DNA of 64,000 bases from Variovorax ginsengisoli (GTDB taxonomy: Bacteria > Pseudomonadota > Gammaproteobacteria > Burkholderiales > Burkholderiaceae_C). The stretch spans positions 1 through 64,000 of the forward strand of contig NZ_JAUJZH010000029.1 of assembly GCF_030486595.1 (NCBI RefSeq), given 5' to 3'. Below the pieces are notes generated by a model. The model saw nothing but the letters and a program-made list of their open reading frames with translations. It ran no database searches and had not been told where the DNA came from. Made by a program: the position numbers and the translations under genes. This document shows positions 18,811 through 28,124 of the stretch, in pieces; the stretch's first letter is position 1, and the number at the start of each line of letters is the position of its first letter.

Positions 18811-18822
18811 GGTAACGTTAGC
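18811..18822. promoter_or_regulatory. Candidate LacI-family operator (GGTAACGTTAGC)
   Basis: This 12-mer matches the perfect palindrome GCTAACGTTAGC at 46666-46677 in 11 of 12 positions. It lies in the 277-bp gap between the CoxG-like gene and the aldehyde dehydrogenase gene, about 95 bp upstream of the latter's GTG. On the minus strand a TTGTGA hexamer lies just upstream. The binding protein may be the LacI-type regulator at 44562-45674. Confidence 0.45.
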
Positions 18823-18992
18823 TTTTTTCACAAGGGGTGGGTTTCCACCCATGGTGGTCCATCGATGCTTGATGCTTGGTTCAACGCTGAGCCGCTCGTT
18901 CGCGCGGATGCGACGCAGATCAGATTGGATCTCAAGCATGCCCGCGCGCATCGGCGCATGTCTGCCTGAGGTCGGGTCTGTTCAAGTTCGAC

Positions 18993-19694
18993 CTAGCGGG
19001 TGAGGACGACGCCAGCCAGCGACGCGGCAGAACCGAGGACCATGGAGACGGCCAGCCACCAGGCCGGAACCAGCGCAACGCTTGCCGTGGAGCCCACAGG
19101 CGCATCGACGGCAGCGAAGGCCGGATGTACGACAGGCGCGGGAGCGGTGGGCCTCTGAACTTGCGGCGCGGCTGGCAGCGGAGTCGTCGCGGAGACTGCT
19201 GCAACGGAGGCAGACCCCGATCGCGGACTCAGCGGCGTTGAAGCACTCTTCACACCGGCGACAAGCTGTCGACGCAGCGCAATGAAGAAGTCGTCTGCCA
19301 TCTTCCGCGCCACGTTGTCGATCAGTCGAGAGCCGACCTGCGCGAGCTTTCCTCCGACTTGCGCGTTGGCGGTGTAGCTGAGAGAAGTGCCCTCCGTCGT
19401 CTCCGCGAGCGACACGGAGGATGTGCCCTTGCCGAAGCCGACGACGCCGCCTTGCCCCTCGAAGATCATCAGGCAGGATTCGGGCGGCTTGGACTCCGTC
19501 ATGCGAAGGTTGCCGTTGAAGCGCGCACGAAGAGGGCCGATGGCAGCCGCGATGGTCACCCGGAATTCTTCAGGACTGACGCGCTCGGCAGATTCGCAAC
19601 CGGGAAGGCATTGCTTGAGAATGAGGGGATCGTGCAACGCTTCCCACACCTTCTGGCGCGGTGCATCGATGCTTTGAGTACCGTTGATTTCCAT
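18993..19694 (-). CDS. coxG: CoxG-like protein (SRPBCC fold) with C-terminal membrane anchor
   Basis: A 233-aa protein. The first ~150 residues form the CoxG/SRPBCC lipid- or cofactor-binding fold (APRQKVWEALHDPLILKQCLPG, QVGGKLAQVGSRLIDNVARKM). A Ser/Ala/Pro-rich linker follows, then a single hydrophobic segment near the end (VALVPAWWLAVSMVLGSAAS). CoxG is thought to recruit or mature molybdenum hydroxylases at the membrane, which fits the three hydroxylase subunits upstream. It lies 8 bp after the enoyl-CoA hydratase gene. Confidence 0.92.
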   Translation of the reverse strand: MEINGTQSIDAPRQKVWEALHDPLILKQCLPGCESAERVSPEEFRVTIAAAIGPLRARFNGNLRMTESKPPESCLMIFEGQGGVVGFGKGTSSVSLAETTEGTSLSYTANAQVGGKLAQVGSRLIDNVARKMADDFFIALRRQLVAGVKSASTPLSPRSGSASVAAVSATTPLPAAPQVQRPTAPAPVVHPAFAAVDAPVGSTASVALVPAWWLAVSMVLGSAASLAGVVLTR

Positions 19695-19702
19695 GGCGCC
19701 GC

Positions 19703-20434
19703 TCAGTGCTTCTTCTTCATGGCGGCCGAGGTATTGACCATAGAGTGCAGGCTGCGCGCATAGTCGATGGCGCCCTGTTCGTCCATCAGCGGCGCCACGC
19801 GCAGATATTCCTTGAGGCCCAGGATGGCGGGACGCGGCCGGCTCAACAGCAACTCGCAGAAGCGATCCACCTCTGCGTTCAGCTTTTCCGCTGGCACGAC
19901 GTTGCTCACGATCCCATAGGCCATGGCGCGCTCGGCGTCGATGAAGTCGGTGGAGTACGCCATCCAGAGGATCGCGTTCCGGCTCATGCGATCGTAGACG
20001 GCCGACATCACCATGGTCGGCATCACGTTGTGGCCGATCTCGGGAATGTTGAACACCGCGGCGTCACTGGCAAGGCTCACGTCGCACAGCGAGGCGATCG
20101 CTGTGCCGAAACCCATGCAGCGACCCTCGATCACGCCGATCACCGGCACCTTGGCACCGCGCATTGCCTGGTAGCTTCCGAAGATGCCGTCGTATTCGTC
20201 ACGACGAGCGTAGGCCTCGGTCGCGGCTGGCGTCGGTCCTGCATCGCGCACGCGGCCCGTGCAGAAATCAGGGCCTGCGCTGCGCAGCAGCACGGCGTCC
20301 GAGGTCGTGTGCGCGGTCAGCAGCGCTTCCGAGAAGGCCGAGGCCATGCTGTCCGAGACGCCGTTGTCCTCGGTACGGTTCAGCGTGATGCGCAGAAGGC
20401 GGCCGTCCTGTTCGATCTTCAGTTGGGGATGCAT
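19703..20434 (-). CDS. Enoyl-CoA hydratase/isomerase family protein
   Basis: A 243-aa crotonase-fold protein. The oxyanion-hole region GRCMGFGTAIASLCDVSLAS and the FNIPEIGHNVMPTM segment are visible. In the second, the two acidic catalytic residues of true hydratases are only partly matched, so isomerase, hydrolase or ring-cleaving activity is possible. It is flanked by the alpha/beta hydrolase and CoxG-like genes in one operon. Confidence 0.9.
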   Translation of the reverse strand: MHPQLKIEQDGRLLRITLNRTEDNGVSDSMASAFSEALLTAHTTSDAVLLRSAGPDFCTGRVRDAGPTPAATEAYARRDEYDGIFGSYQAMRGAKVPVIGVIEGRCMGFGTAIASLCDVSLASDAAVFNIPEIGHNVMPTMVMSAVYDRMSRNAILWMAYSTDFIDAERAMAYGIVSNVVPAEKLNAEVDRFCELLLSRPRPAILGLKEYLRVAPLMDEQGAIDYARSLHSMVNTSAAMKKKH

Positions 20435-20467
20435 AGTGGATTTCCTTGGGGATGAAAATGAAAGTAG

Positions 20468-21265
20468 TCACGCCACGGTGCGCTCAAGATGCCGCAGCAG
20501 CGCGGCATTGAACGCGTCCGGCCGTTCGACATTGGGAAGGTGTCCGGCGTCCTCGATCACCTCGAAGACCGCGCCGCGGATTCGCTGTGCCAGTGCGCGC
20601 ATGGCGTCTGGAAGCGTTCCGTCCCGGGCGCCGACGATCAGGGAGGTGGGCGTCTCGACGCGATCCACCACGGCCAGGTAGTCCATGGCCTGGATGGCCC
20701 GGGCACAGCCCGCGAAACCGTCCACGGAGGTCGTGCTGGCGACGTTGCGCAACAGCGAAGCGGTGGACGCATTGGCTTCGAGGAAGGCCCGGCCGAACCA
20801 GCGCTCGAGCGTGGGTTCTGCGAGCGGCGCGCAACTGCGCGCCGCCTGGGCGATGGCGATCCGTTCGTCCCATGGCGCCGCCGCGGCCGCAGGCGTGTCG
20901 GCACGCATGTCGCACAGGCACAGGCTGAGCAGCCGGTCTGCATGACGCAGTCCGAGGCCCACGCCGCTCATGCCACCCAGCGAAAGTCCGACGTAGTGCG
21001 CGCGCTCGATCTTCAAGGTGTCGAGTACCGACACCGTGTCGTCCGCGAGGCCATCCATGCTGTACGGCGCAGGGGTCGCACCCGATGCGCCATGGCCGCG
21101 CGCATCGATGCAGACGACGAAGAAGCCATGTTCGACCAGCAGACTCGCCTGTGATGACCACATGGCGCCAGAGGAGAGGATGGAGTGGGCCAGGACGACG
21201 GGAGTCGCGTCGCTGTTTCCGTGGGTCAGAAAGGCGATGTCGCCGGCGCGGGCAGGGGTACTCAT
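20468..21265 (-). CDS. Alpha/beta hydrolase, 3-oxoadipate enol-lactonase-like
   Basis: A 265-aa alpha/beta hydrolase. The nucleophile elbow is GLSLGGMSG, with a likely acid in GARDGTLP and the His in DAGHLPNVERPDAFN. Overall pattern is PcaD-like, meaning a lactone or ester hydrolase. Its ATG overlaps the end of the molybdopterin subunit gene (ATGA), so they are translationally coupled. It could hydrolyse a lactone or amide formed after ring hydroxylation. Confidence 0.9.
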   Translation of the reverse strand: MSTPARAGDIAFLTHGNSDATPVVLAHSILSSGAMWSSQASLLVEHGFFVVCIDARGHGASGATPAPYSMDGLADDTVSVLDTLKIERAHYVGLSLGGMSGVGLGLRHADRLLSLCLCDMRADTPAAAAAPWDERIAIAQAARSCAPLAEPTLERWFGRAFLEANASTASLLRNVASTTSVDGFAGCARAIQAMDYLAVVDRVETPTSLIVGARDGTLPDAMRALAQRIRGAVFEVIEDAGHLPNVERPDAFNAALLRHLERTVA

Positions 21266-23682
21266 GAACGGACCTTTGGTGCGATGGGTTTTTGAAGTGC
21301 GCGCCAGACAGCCTGGGGCGTCATGGGCAAGAAATCGATGGACGCGCCGGCTGGCGCCAAGGCGTCGTTGATCGCGCTTGCAATAGCCGCTGGGCTGCCG
21401 AGGTAGCCGGCCTCGCCCGAGCCCTTTTGTCCGAAGACCGTCAGTGGCGAAGGCGTGCAGTGATCGACGATCGTGACCGAGGGGACCTCCTCCGAACTCG
21501 GGATGAGGTAGTCCATGAAGGTGCCGGACAGCAACTGCCCTTCATCGGAAAAGGCAAACTTCTCCATCAAGGCTGCGCCAAGACCGTGCGCGACGCCGCC
21601 GTAGGTCATGCCATGTACGACATCGGGACTGATCATCACACCGCAGTCGTGGCCGACCACGTAGCGATGCAGCGTGGTCTTGCCGGTCTCCGGGTCGATG
21701 CTGGCGAGCGTGACGTGTGACTCGAAGGAGTGGCACGGGTACATCTGGATGCGACCGTCTTCGGTGGGCAACCCGCCCCCGGTGGGGACCTCCCAGCAGA
21801 ATTTCTCTTGAAGGCCCGGCTCCATGCCCTCAGGCATGTGATGGTAGTGACGATGCGCAATCTCAACCAGCGCATCCCAGCCCATCCGGCGCGAAGGATC
21901 GTTGCACAAGAAAACGTCACCGCTTTCGTAAACGAGCGCTTCGACCGTCGTCTTCAGGTTGTGCGCCGCGATCTCGATGAGCTTTTCGCGCAGGATCTTG
22001 GCGGCGCCGGCTGCGGCGCCGCCCAGCATGATCGCCATGCGGCTGCCCACCGGGCTATTCGAGGGCAAGGCGTTCAGCGAATCTGCGTGCAACACGCGAA
22101 TGCTGTCCGGCTCGCGCTCCAGGATCTCACCAACGACGGTTGAGACCAGGGTCTCGTGCGCCTGCCCCGAGGTCGAGGTCCCCATCATGGCGGTTACTGC
22201 ACCGCTCAAGTCGATCCGAATGAGGCACGAGTCCATCCATGTGGTTGTCTTGTTCTTGGGATTGAACAGCGGCTCGAAGGCCGAATTGCCGCCAGACGGC
22301 TCCAGGCAGGTCGAGATGCCAATGCCTGCTAGGAGCCCTCGTGCCCGCATGGCATCCCGCTCCCGAACGATGGTGTCGTAGGGCGCCGCGTCAAGTGCCT
22401 TGGTCATGACGGCGTCGAAGTCGCCGGAGTCATATAGCGTTCCACTCGGGATGAGATAGGGGAACTCGTCGTGGCCGATCATGTTGCGACGACGCAGCGC
22501 GATCCGGTCCATGCCGAGGAAGCGCGCAACCTTGTCGATCCCGCTCTCGATCGCATAGTTGGTGGGTGCCTGGCCGAAACCGCGGACGGCTTCCTGCGGC
22601 GTCTTGTTGGTCATCACCGAGATGGCGTCGTATTCGACGCTGGCGATGCGGTATGGCCCCACGATGGCTCCGACCGGCTTGCCGAGCTGCAACGGAGAGC
22701 GCCCCGAGTAGGCGCCGATGTCATCTAGTGCGCGCATTCGCATGGAGCGGATCGTGCCGTCATCGTCGAAGGCGAACGTCACGTCAAAGATCCGATCGGG
22801 CCCCTGCATGTCGCCGCCGCGCATGTTCTCCAGGCGGTCCTCGAGAAAGCGCACCGGGCGTCCGAGCTTTCTCGCTAGAAATCCGACGAGGATCGTGTGC
22901 TTCAGGCCACGCTTCACGCCGTAGCTGCCGCCCACGTCGACGTCGAAGTGGACTCGCACTCCGTTGCCCGGTAGCCGCAAGCATTTGGCGAGCAGGTCCG
23001 GATACTTTGGCATCTGGATCGAGGCCCAGACGTCGAGAATCTGAGTCGCGTCGTTCCACAGGCACGTCGCCACGAAGGTCTCGATGGGAACGGTTGAACT
23101 GCGCGCCCACCGTACGCGATAGCTCAGGGAGTGTGCAGCGTCCGCGAAATGCGCATCGACTGGCCCCCACGTAAACTTCCGATGCCAGATCACGTTCGAC
23201 CCGTGCGATGGGTGGACCAAAGGAGCGTCGCTTTCGATCGCGGATTCGGGGTCAACGATGTGGGGCAGCGGCTCGTAGTCGACGATGACAAGCTCACTGG
23301 CATCCTCGGCCAGCGCCCGCGTTTCCGCAACCACCGCCACCACCCATTCGCCGGCGTAGCGCACAACGCCCGTCGCCAGCGGATAGCGCGCAACCTGGGG
23401 CGCGTCGACGCCGGGAAGCATCGGTTCGATCTCGGGCGTCAGTTCGTCGCCTGTGAGAACCGCATGGACGCCTGGCAATGCGAGTGCCGCCGAGGAGTCG
23501 ATGGAAACGATGCGTGCACTGGCGTATGGACTGGCTACGATGGCGACGTGAAGCAGGCCGGCCGGCACCACATCCGCGGCATAGTGCCCCTGGCCCAGCA
23601 CGAAGCGCCGATGCTCGACCGCGCGCCGATGGCGCCCGATGAACTTGAACGCTTTGTAGGCCGCATGCCTTGGTTCAGCCAT
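21262..23682 (-). CDS. Molybdenum hydroxylase large subunit (xanthine dehydrogenase family)
   Basis: The 806-aa molybdopterin-cytosine-dinucleotide-binding subunit. N-terminal AldOxase domain (RRFVLGQGHYAADVV) is followed by the two Mo-cofactor domains. Visible are GGSYGVKRGLKHTIL, EAVRGFGQAPTNYAIE and the catalytic Glu in GQKGSGEAGYLGSPAA. The active-site loop is VRGFGQ, not the AYRCSFR loop of true CO dehydrogenase CoxL, so it should hydroxylate an aldehyde, N-heterocycle or other carbon, not oxidise CO. It overlaps the Fe-S gene by 8 bp and the hydrolase gene by 4 bp. Confidence 0.95.
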   Translation of the reverse strand: MAEPRHAAYKAFKFIGRHRRAVEHRRFVLGQGHYAADVVPAGLLHVAIVASPYASARIVSIDSSAALALPGVHAVLTGDELTPEIEPMLPGVDAPQVARYPLATGVVRYAGEWVVAVVAETRALAEDASELVIVDYEPLPHIVDPESAIESDAPLVHPSHGSNVIWHRKFTWGPVDAHFADAAHSLSYRVRWARSSTVPIETFVATCLWNDATQILDVWASIQMPKYPDLLAKCLRLPGNGVRVHFDVDVGGSYGVKRGLKHTILVGFLARKLGRPVRFLEDRLENMRGGDMQGPDRIFDVTFAFDDDGTIRSMRMRALDDIGAYSGRSPLQLGKPVGAIVGPYRIASVEYDAISVMTNKTPQEAVRGFGQAPTNYAIESGIDKVARFLGMDRIALRRRNMIGHDEFPYLIPSGTLYDSGDFDAVMTKALDAAPYDTIVRERDAMRARGLLAGIGISTCLEPSGGNSAFEPLFNPKNKTTTWMDSCLIRIDLSGAVTAMMGTSTSGQAHETLVSTVVGEILEREPDSIRVLHADSLNALPSNSPVGSRMAIMLGGAAAGAAKILREKLIEIAAHNLKTTVEALVYESGDVFLCNDPSRRMGWDALVEIAHRHYHHMPEGMEPGLQEKFCWEVPTGGGLPTEDGRIQMYPCHSFESHVTLASIDPETGKTTLHRYVVGHDCGVMISPDVVHGMTYGGVAHGLGAALMEKFAFSDEGQLLSGTFMDYLIPSSEEVPSVTIVDHCTPSPLTVFGQKGSGEAGYLGSPAAIASAINDALAPAGASIDFLPMTPQAVWRALQKPIAPKVRS

Positions 23683-24235
23683 TGGCGGCTCCCGGAATCA
23701 AGGTGTGGCCCGAGCTTGAACGGTCGCCGGCTTGCGTGGCGGGTGCGACCCTGACCTCATAGCCCGGCTGGGTGGCAAGCTTCACGGCATCGACAATTTG
23801 CTGATATCCCGTGCAACGGCAAAGGTTGCCGCCGATCGCAGCGCGGATCTGCGCTTCGTTGGGCGAGGGCGATTTCTCTATGAGCGCGTGGCAGGCGATC
23901 AGCATGCCCGGCGTGCAATAGCCACATTGCAGCGCGTGCGCCTCGCAAAAGGCATCCTGAATCTTGGACAGACAACCTCGCTTTGGCGCCAGGCCTTCGA
24001 CGGTTGTCACCGATCGGCCGTCGGCCTGCACGGCGAACATGCAGCAGGAGCGCACCGGGTCGCCGTCGAGCAGTACGGAACATGCGCCGCAGATCCCGTG
24101 CTCGCAGCCGACGTGCGTGCCGGTGAGCCCGAGGTGGTCGCGAATGAAATCGACGAGCGTCGTGCGCGGCTCGACCGTTCGCGGTTGGATGATGCCATTT
24201 ACCTTGATCTGAACCGTGACCGGTGTGGGGGACAT
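23675..24235 (-). CDS. Molybdenum hydroxylase small subunit, two [2Fe-2S] clusters
   Basis: The 186-aa electron-transfer subunit. The plant-type cluster ligands are in CEHGICGACSVLLDG with a fourth Cys at VRSC. The second cluster ligands are in CGYCTPGM and LCRCTGY. A 30-residue tail after the domain is not typical. It lies between the FAD and molybdopterin subunit genes, the usual order M-S-L. Confidence 0.95.
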   Translation of the reverse strand: MSPTPVTVQIKVNGIIQPRTVEPRTTLVDFIRDHLGLTGTHVGCEHGICGACSVLLDGDPVRSCCMFAVQADGRSVTTVEGLAPKRGCLSKIQDAFCEAHALQCGYCTPGMLIACHALIEKSPSPNEAQIRAAIGGNLCRCTGYQQIVDAVKLATQPGYEVRVAPATQAGDRSSSGHTLIPGAANG

Positions 24236-24268
24236 GGGTCTCTTTCGCTGGGAAGGGGTTGCAATTCG

Positions 24269-25159
24269 TCAGTGCGCCGTGACACTGGGATTCACGCTGG
24301 AAGCTGCACGCTGCAGCGTGCGCGCGAGTAGGACAGCGCCCAAGTGGCGGCGGTACTCGACATCGGCATGTAGATCCGCGCCGGGCTCAGCCCGCGCGAT
24401 GGCGGCCTGCGCGACTTCGCGTGCAAGGACGCCGTCGATGCGACGGCCTGTCAATTCGGCCGCGAGGTCGGGAAATGCGAGAGGCGTGCCGTCCACTCCG
24501 CCCAGGCCGATGGCCGCGCGTCGACAAACGCCTTCTGCATCGAGTTGCAACTGGCATGCTGCCGAGCCCATGGCAAAGTCGCCGCTGCGCATGGCTGTTT
24601 CCTCGAAGGCGCTCACGACGCCGGGGCCGCTCCAGATCGGCCACTCGATGTCGATCAGGCACTCGGTTTCACCCACCGCCGTAAACATGGGGCCGAGAAA
24701 AAACTCCTCTGCGCCGAGGGCGCGCTCACCGCCGTCCCGGCTCTGCAAGCGCAGCGTTGCACCAAGCACTGCAGCGGCCAAAGGCAGTTCGGCCGATGGG
24801 TCTGCGTGGACCAGGCTGCCACCGATGGTTCCCCGATTTCGGGTCTGCACGTGCCCAACCCACTTCAGGGCCCGGCGGATCAGTGGCAGCGCCACGTGAA
24901 GCTCGGCATCGTCTTCCACATCTCTCTGCCGGGTTGTAGCACCCATGCTGACGCGATCGGCTTCGATTTCCACCTGTTTCAGATCCGAGATCCAGTTGAT
25001 GTCCACCAACACGGCCGGACGCGCCAGCCGCATCGCCATCATGGGCACCAGGCTCTGGCCTCCGGCGATTGCCTTGGCGTCCATCCCGTACTGAGCCAAT
25101 AGCTCCAGCACGTGCTCGATGGATTCGGCTCGTACGTAGTCGAAGGGCGCAGCCTTCAC
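24269..25159 (-). CDS. Molybdenum hydroxylase medium subunit (FAD-binding)
   Basis: The FAD subunit (296 aa from GTG 25159). FAD-binding motifs are AIAGGQSLVPMMAMRLARP and RNRGTIGGSLVHADPSAE; the CoxM C-terminal domain follows. The frame is open to 25219, but the residues before VKAAPFDYVRAES do not look conserved, so the GTG is preferred; its ribosome site is weak, so this is uncertain. It is the first gene of the 16-gene cluster, divergent from the LysR gene. Confidence 0.92.
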   Translation of the reverse strand: MKAAPFDYVRAESIEHVLELLAQYGMDAKAIAGGQSLVPMMAMRLARPAVLVDINWISDLKQVEIEADRVSMGATTRQRDVEDDAELHVALPLIRRALKWVGHVQTRNRGTIGGSLVHADPSAELPLAAAVLGATLRLQSRDGGERALGAEEFFLGPMFTAVGETECLIDIEWPIWSGPGVVSAFEETAMRSGDFAMGSAACQLQLDAEGVCRRAAIGLGGVDGTPLAFPDLAAELTGRRIDGVLAREVAQAAIARAEPGADLHADVEYRRHLGAVLLARTLQRAASSVNPSVTAH

Positions 25160-25388
25160 GATGCGGCCCACTTCGTGGACGGCTTGCCTGGACGGCAGGC
25201 GCCTGTCTTGGCGTCGCAATTTGGGATCAATCGAGTCTCCTGTCTGCGGGTCGGGCGGCCACAGGGCCTGCCTTCAGGACCGGAAGTGTCATTCGGGGGG
25301 ACCCACGACCACAAACGAATAAAGCTGAGGCAGCGTCAGATAAACTCACGAGACAAGCCTCCAGATGCAAGACACCATAGAGACCCGT
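25160..25388. promoter_or_regulatory. Divergent control region between hydroxylase operon and LysR gene
   Basis: This gap should hold both promoters. Two overlapping inverted repeats are visible: GCCTG-N5-CAGGC at 25186-25200 and the palindrome CAGGCGCCTG at 25196-25205. They are candidates for LysR binding, though neither has the usual T-N11-A look. No clear -35/-10 pair was recognised. Confidence 0.35.
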
Positions 25389-26387
25389 ATGACACGCAAA
25401 TTGCCGCCGCTGAACGCCGTGCGCGCCTTCGAGGCTGCGGCACGCCACGTGAGTTTCACGAGAGCCGCCGAAGAATTGCACGTCACACACGGCGCCGTGA
25501 GTCGACAAGTCGCCTTGCTGGAGGCTTGGCTTGGAAGCGCGCTTTTTCGCCGTTCGGCGTCGCGCATGGTCTTGACCGATGCTGGCCGTAGCTACGCGGC
25601 CGAAGTGACGTCCATGTTGGATCGGCTTGCCGTGGCGTCGATGCAGTTTGCCCAGCAAGATGCACCTGTGTCGCTGGGGGTGAACGCGCCGCCCACCTTC
25701 ACGATGCGATGGCTAATCGCGAGGATGTCCAGCTTCCAACGCCAGCATCCAGAGATCGAGGTTCGACTCACGACCTCGCTGTCGACAGTCAATTTCCATG
25801 AGAACGGCTATGACATCGCAATCCGGGGAGCTCACGATCCACTACCGGGGTGCAGGTCCGACCCCTTCATGACCGAGCTCGTCGTGCCGGTGTGCCACAC
25901 TGACCTGCTCGAGCGGGGTCGGCTTCGCGACCCTGGGGATCTGCGACATCACACCCTGATCCGGTATGCGACCGAGCCCTACAGCTGGCCGGACTGGCTC
26001 GAGGCGGCGGGGGAAAGGGACCTGCAAGCTGCGAACACATTGCACTTTGAGCAGATGTACTTCGCCCTGCAGGCTGCGGCGGAAGGGCTAGGAATCGTGC
26101 TGGTTCCGCTCTTCCTGGTCGTGGACGACATCGTCGCGGGTAACCTGTGCGCGCCATTCGGGCTGCTGGCAGCCCTGCAGCGTCAGTACTACGCCAACGT
26201 GCCTTTGTCGGGCAAGCGATCGCCGGCGGTGCGGGCATTCTGTGATTGGTTGGCGCGGGAAGGCCGCGACACTGAGGACTCGATCGCGAACTGGGCAAAC
26301 AGCATGGGCTGGAGCATCAGCGCCATTGCGCCGCCGGACCTTGCAGTGCCGCAACCGCCCGACACGTGGACAGTGCCGACGGTTTAA
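25389..26387 (+). CDS. LysR-family regulator, GcvA-like
   Basis: A 332-aa LysR regulator (frame open from 25365). The winged HTH is visible (RAFEAAARHVSFTRAAEELH, VSRQVALLE), and the effector domain contains NAPPTFTMRWLIARM and FHENGYDIAIRGA, typical of the GcvA subgroup. An extra C-terminal tail of about 30 residues extends beyond the usual end. It is divergent from the 16-gene catabolic cluster and is its likely activator; the inducer would be the substrate or an intermediate. Confidence 0.92.
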   Translation: MTRKLPPLNAVRAFEAAARHVSFTRAAEELHVTHGAVSRQVALLEAWLGSALFRRSASRMVLTDAGRSYAAEVTSMLDRLAVASMQFAQQDAPVSLGVNAPPTFTMRWLIARMSSFQRQHPEIEVRLTTSLSTVNFHENGYDIAIRGAHDPLPGCRSDPFMTELVVPVCHTDLLERGRLRDPGDLRHHTLIRYATEPYSWPDWLEAAGERDLQAANTLHFEQMYFALQAAAEGLGIVLVPLFLVVDDIVAGNLCAPFGLLAALQRQYYANVPLSGKRSPAVRAFCDWLAREGRDTEDSIANWANSMGWSISAIAPPDLAVPQPPDTWTVPTV

Positions 26388-26645
26388 TTCCCTGGCCGAC
26401 TAGAAGTCGGTGAAGCTTTCCCATGCTCAATTTTGTCTATTGGAGCGGAGCGGGCCCGAGGCACTCGCGGACGAGCGGGGAGGGCGGGGGGCTTTTCATT
26501 CAGGCGGGGGGATTTCTCGCCCTCACCGCCCGGGAAAAGTGCGCAGGGAAGCGGAGAAGAGGGCACTGGGGTCTTGCGCGGCGCTGCGACAAACTGACAG
26601 GGCCTGGGTCGGCATCGCCGGCTCTCGCACATCTTGAACCGTCGC

Positions 26646-27010
26646 ATGAGCCCCGTCATGCCCTTCCTCGCGCCCTCGTTCGCCCGCCTGCCACTTTTGG
26701 CCTATCTGCTCGCCGACCAAGTGGAATCTCGCAAGCACATCGCCCGCCACCTGGCGGCTTGAGCCTGCGCACACTGCAGCGCTACCAGGCCAGCGGCAAT
26801 GCACCCCGGGCGGTGTACCTGGCGCTCTGGTTCGAGAGCCGCTGGGGCATGGCCGCCCTGCACACGCAGGCCTACAACGAAGCGCAGCATGCCCGCGCCT
26901 GGGTCGCCTCCCTGGAGCGCGAGTGCGAGCGGCTGCGCGGCGTCATCCGTGCGTACGAGAACGCCCAGGCCCAGCCTGCGGCCAACGCGCCGGCCTACCA
27001 CTTGGTTTGA
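26646..27010 (+). pseudogene. Small HTH-like hypothetical protein, frameshifted
   Basis: ATG 26646 opens a frame that reads FARLPLLAYLLADQVESRKH then IARHLAA and stops at 26763. The natural continuation (GLSLRTLQRYQASGNAP ... WVASLERECERLRGVIRAYE) runs in another frame from about 26757 to 27010. Reading CACCTGG-GCTTGAGC, with the extra CG removed, restores one ~120-aa protein with a putative helix-turn-helix and a C-terminal coiled-coil-like helix. Function unknown. The preceding 26388-26645 shows nothing recognisable. Confidence 0.65.
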
Positions 27011-27294
27011 AGCACGAAGGGTGAAAGGAAGGGACATTGGGCCTGGGGTGCGTGACACCCGTCGCGCCCGTCTGGCGTCTCGGAAAACCGTCGTGAATGA
27101 AATCCGGATTCGGTGCCATGCTGGGGAGGCTGGCCATTGGACGGGGCCGTTATCACGCCTGGGTCGGGAATTGGAGGGAAATCTCAATGGAATCAACGAG
27201 TTCCTTTGCGCGCCAATACGTGGTCGCGCTACGAAACTGTCGCGAATTGAGAACTTGTTCACTTGGCGAGAAGCCAGAGGCCTAATCTGTCGGT

Positions 27295-28050
27295 GTGACG
27301 GCGGGCTACATTCGCTCGATGTCGTCTGCAGAACCCGCATCGCCCAAGCCCATCCGTCCGAGCTGGACCACGCTGTTGGGCGTTCTGACGGCCTTTGTCG
27401 GCCTGGGCACAGTCACCCTGCACGTGATGGGCATGGCCTCGCACCGTGCCTACATGCAGTTCTGGGGCATCGACTCCGGCGTCTTGCCCAAGACCACCGA
27501 CCAGGTGCTGATCAGCGGCTACTACGCCCTCGTCAACCAATCGGCCATGGGCTTCCTCAAGATTCTGGCGAACATCGGCCTGTGGACGGTCGCAGCCGTC
27601 GGGCTTGCCGTTTATCTCTTCATTCTGCAGTCGCCGTGGGATGGGGGCATTGGCTCGGTTCTGAATCGGCTGGCCAAGCGCCCTATCTGGGTGCAGCGAC
27701 TGGCGCGATACGTCGTCGGCGCACTGATGGCCGCTGCCATCCTTCCAATCCTGCTGGTTTCCTTCGTCGCGGTAATGAACCTGCCCGACGCGCTGGGCGG
27801 CGCCAGCGGCAAAGCGCACGCCGAACGTGAGGCGCGGGACTTCAAGCAGGGCTGCGAGAAATCCAAGCAGCCCTGTGTGGAGCTGAAGAAGAGCGGTGAG
27901 TCGATCGGCACAGGTTTCGTGCTGGATGGGTCGCCGGATCACATCGCGATCTTTGACGCCGAACTGCAACGCGCGCGGGTCATTCCGCGTGAGGCCGTGG
28001 AACTGATCGCGGGCAGGGCGCCGATGCCGCTCGCTTCCGAAGCGCCGTGA
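27295..28050 (+). CDS. Hypothetical membrane protein
   Basis: A 251-aa protein (GTG 27295; ATG 27319 is an alternative, neither with a good ribosome site). Three hydrophobic segments are visible: around LLGVLTAFVGLGTVTLHVMG, NIGLWTVAAVGLAVYLFIL and VVGALMAAAILPILLVSF. After these comes a soluble tail of ~100 residues with two Cys (QGCEKSKQPC). No family was recognised. The codon use looks native, and it stands alone among scars. The upstream gap 27011-27294 holds no recognisable feature. Confidence 0.6.
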   Translation: MTAGYIRSMSSAEPASPKPIRPSWTTLLGVLTAFVGLGTVTLHVMGMASHRAYMQFWGIDSGVLPKTTDQVLISGYYALVNQSAMGFLKILANIGLWTVAAVGLAVYLFILQSPWDGGIGSVLNRLAKRPIWVQRLARYVVGALMAAAILPILLVSFVAVMNLPDALGGASGKAHAEREARDFKQGCEKSKQPCVELKKSGESIGTGFVLDGSPDHIAIFDAELQRARVIPREAVELIAGRAPMPLASEAP

Positions 28051-28124
28051 ACCAGTCGAACTGCCTCACCTATGCCAATCGCTAAAGAGACCATCGAGAT
28101 TTCGATCAAAGATGCCACGCAGTT

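Noticed and set aside
21262..25159. Aerobic carbon monoxide dehydrogenase (coxMSL)
   Set aside because: Subunit layout and CoxG fit, but the large subunit lacks the AYRCSFR active-site loop of true CO dehydrogenase.
27047..27061. GGGTGCGTGACACCC hairpin
   Set aside because: The stem is only five base pairs with no T-run or gene end nearby; likely chance.
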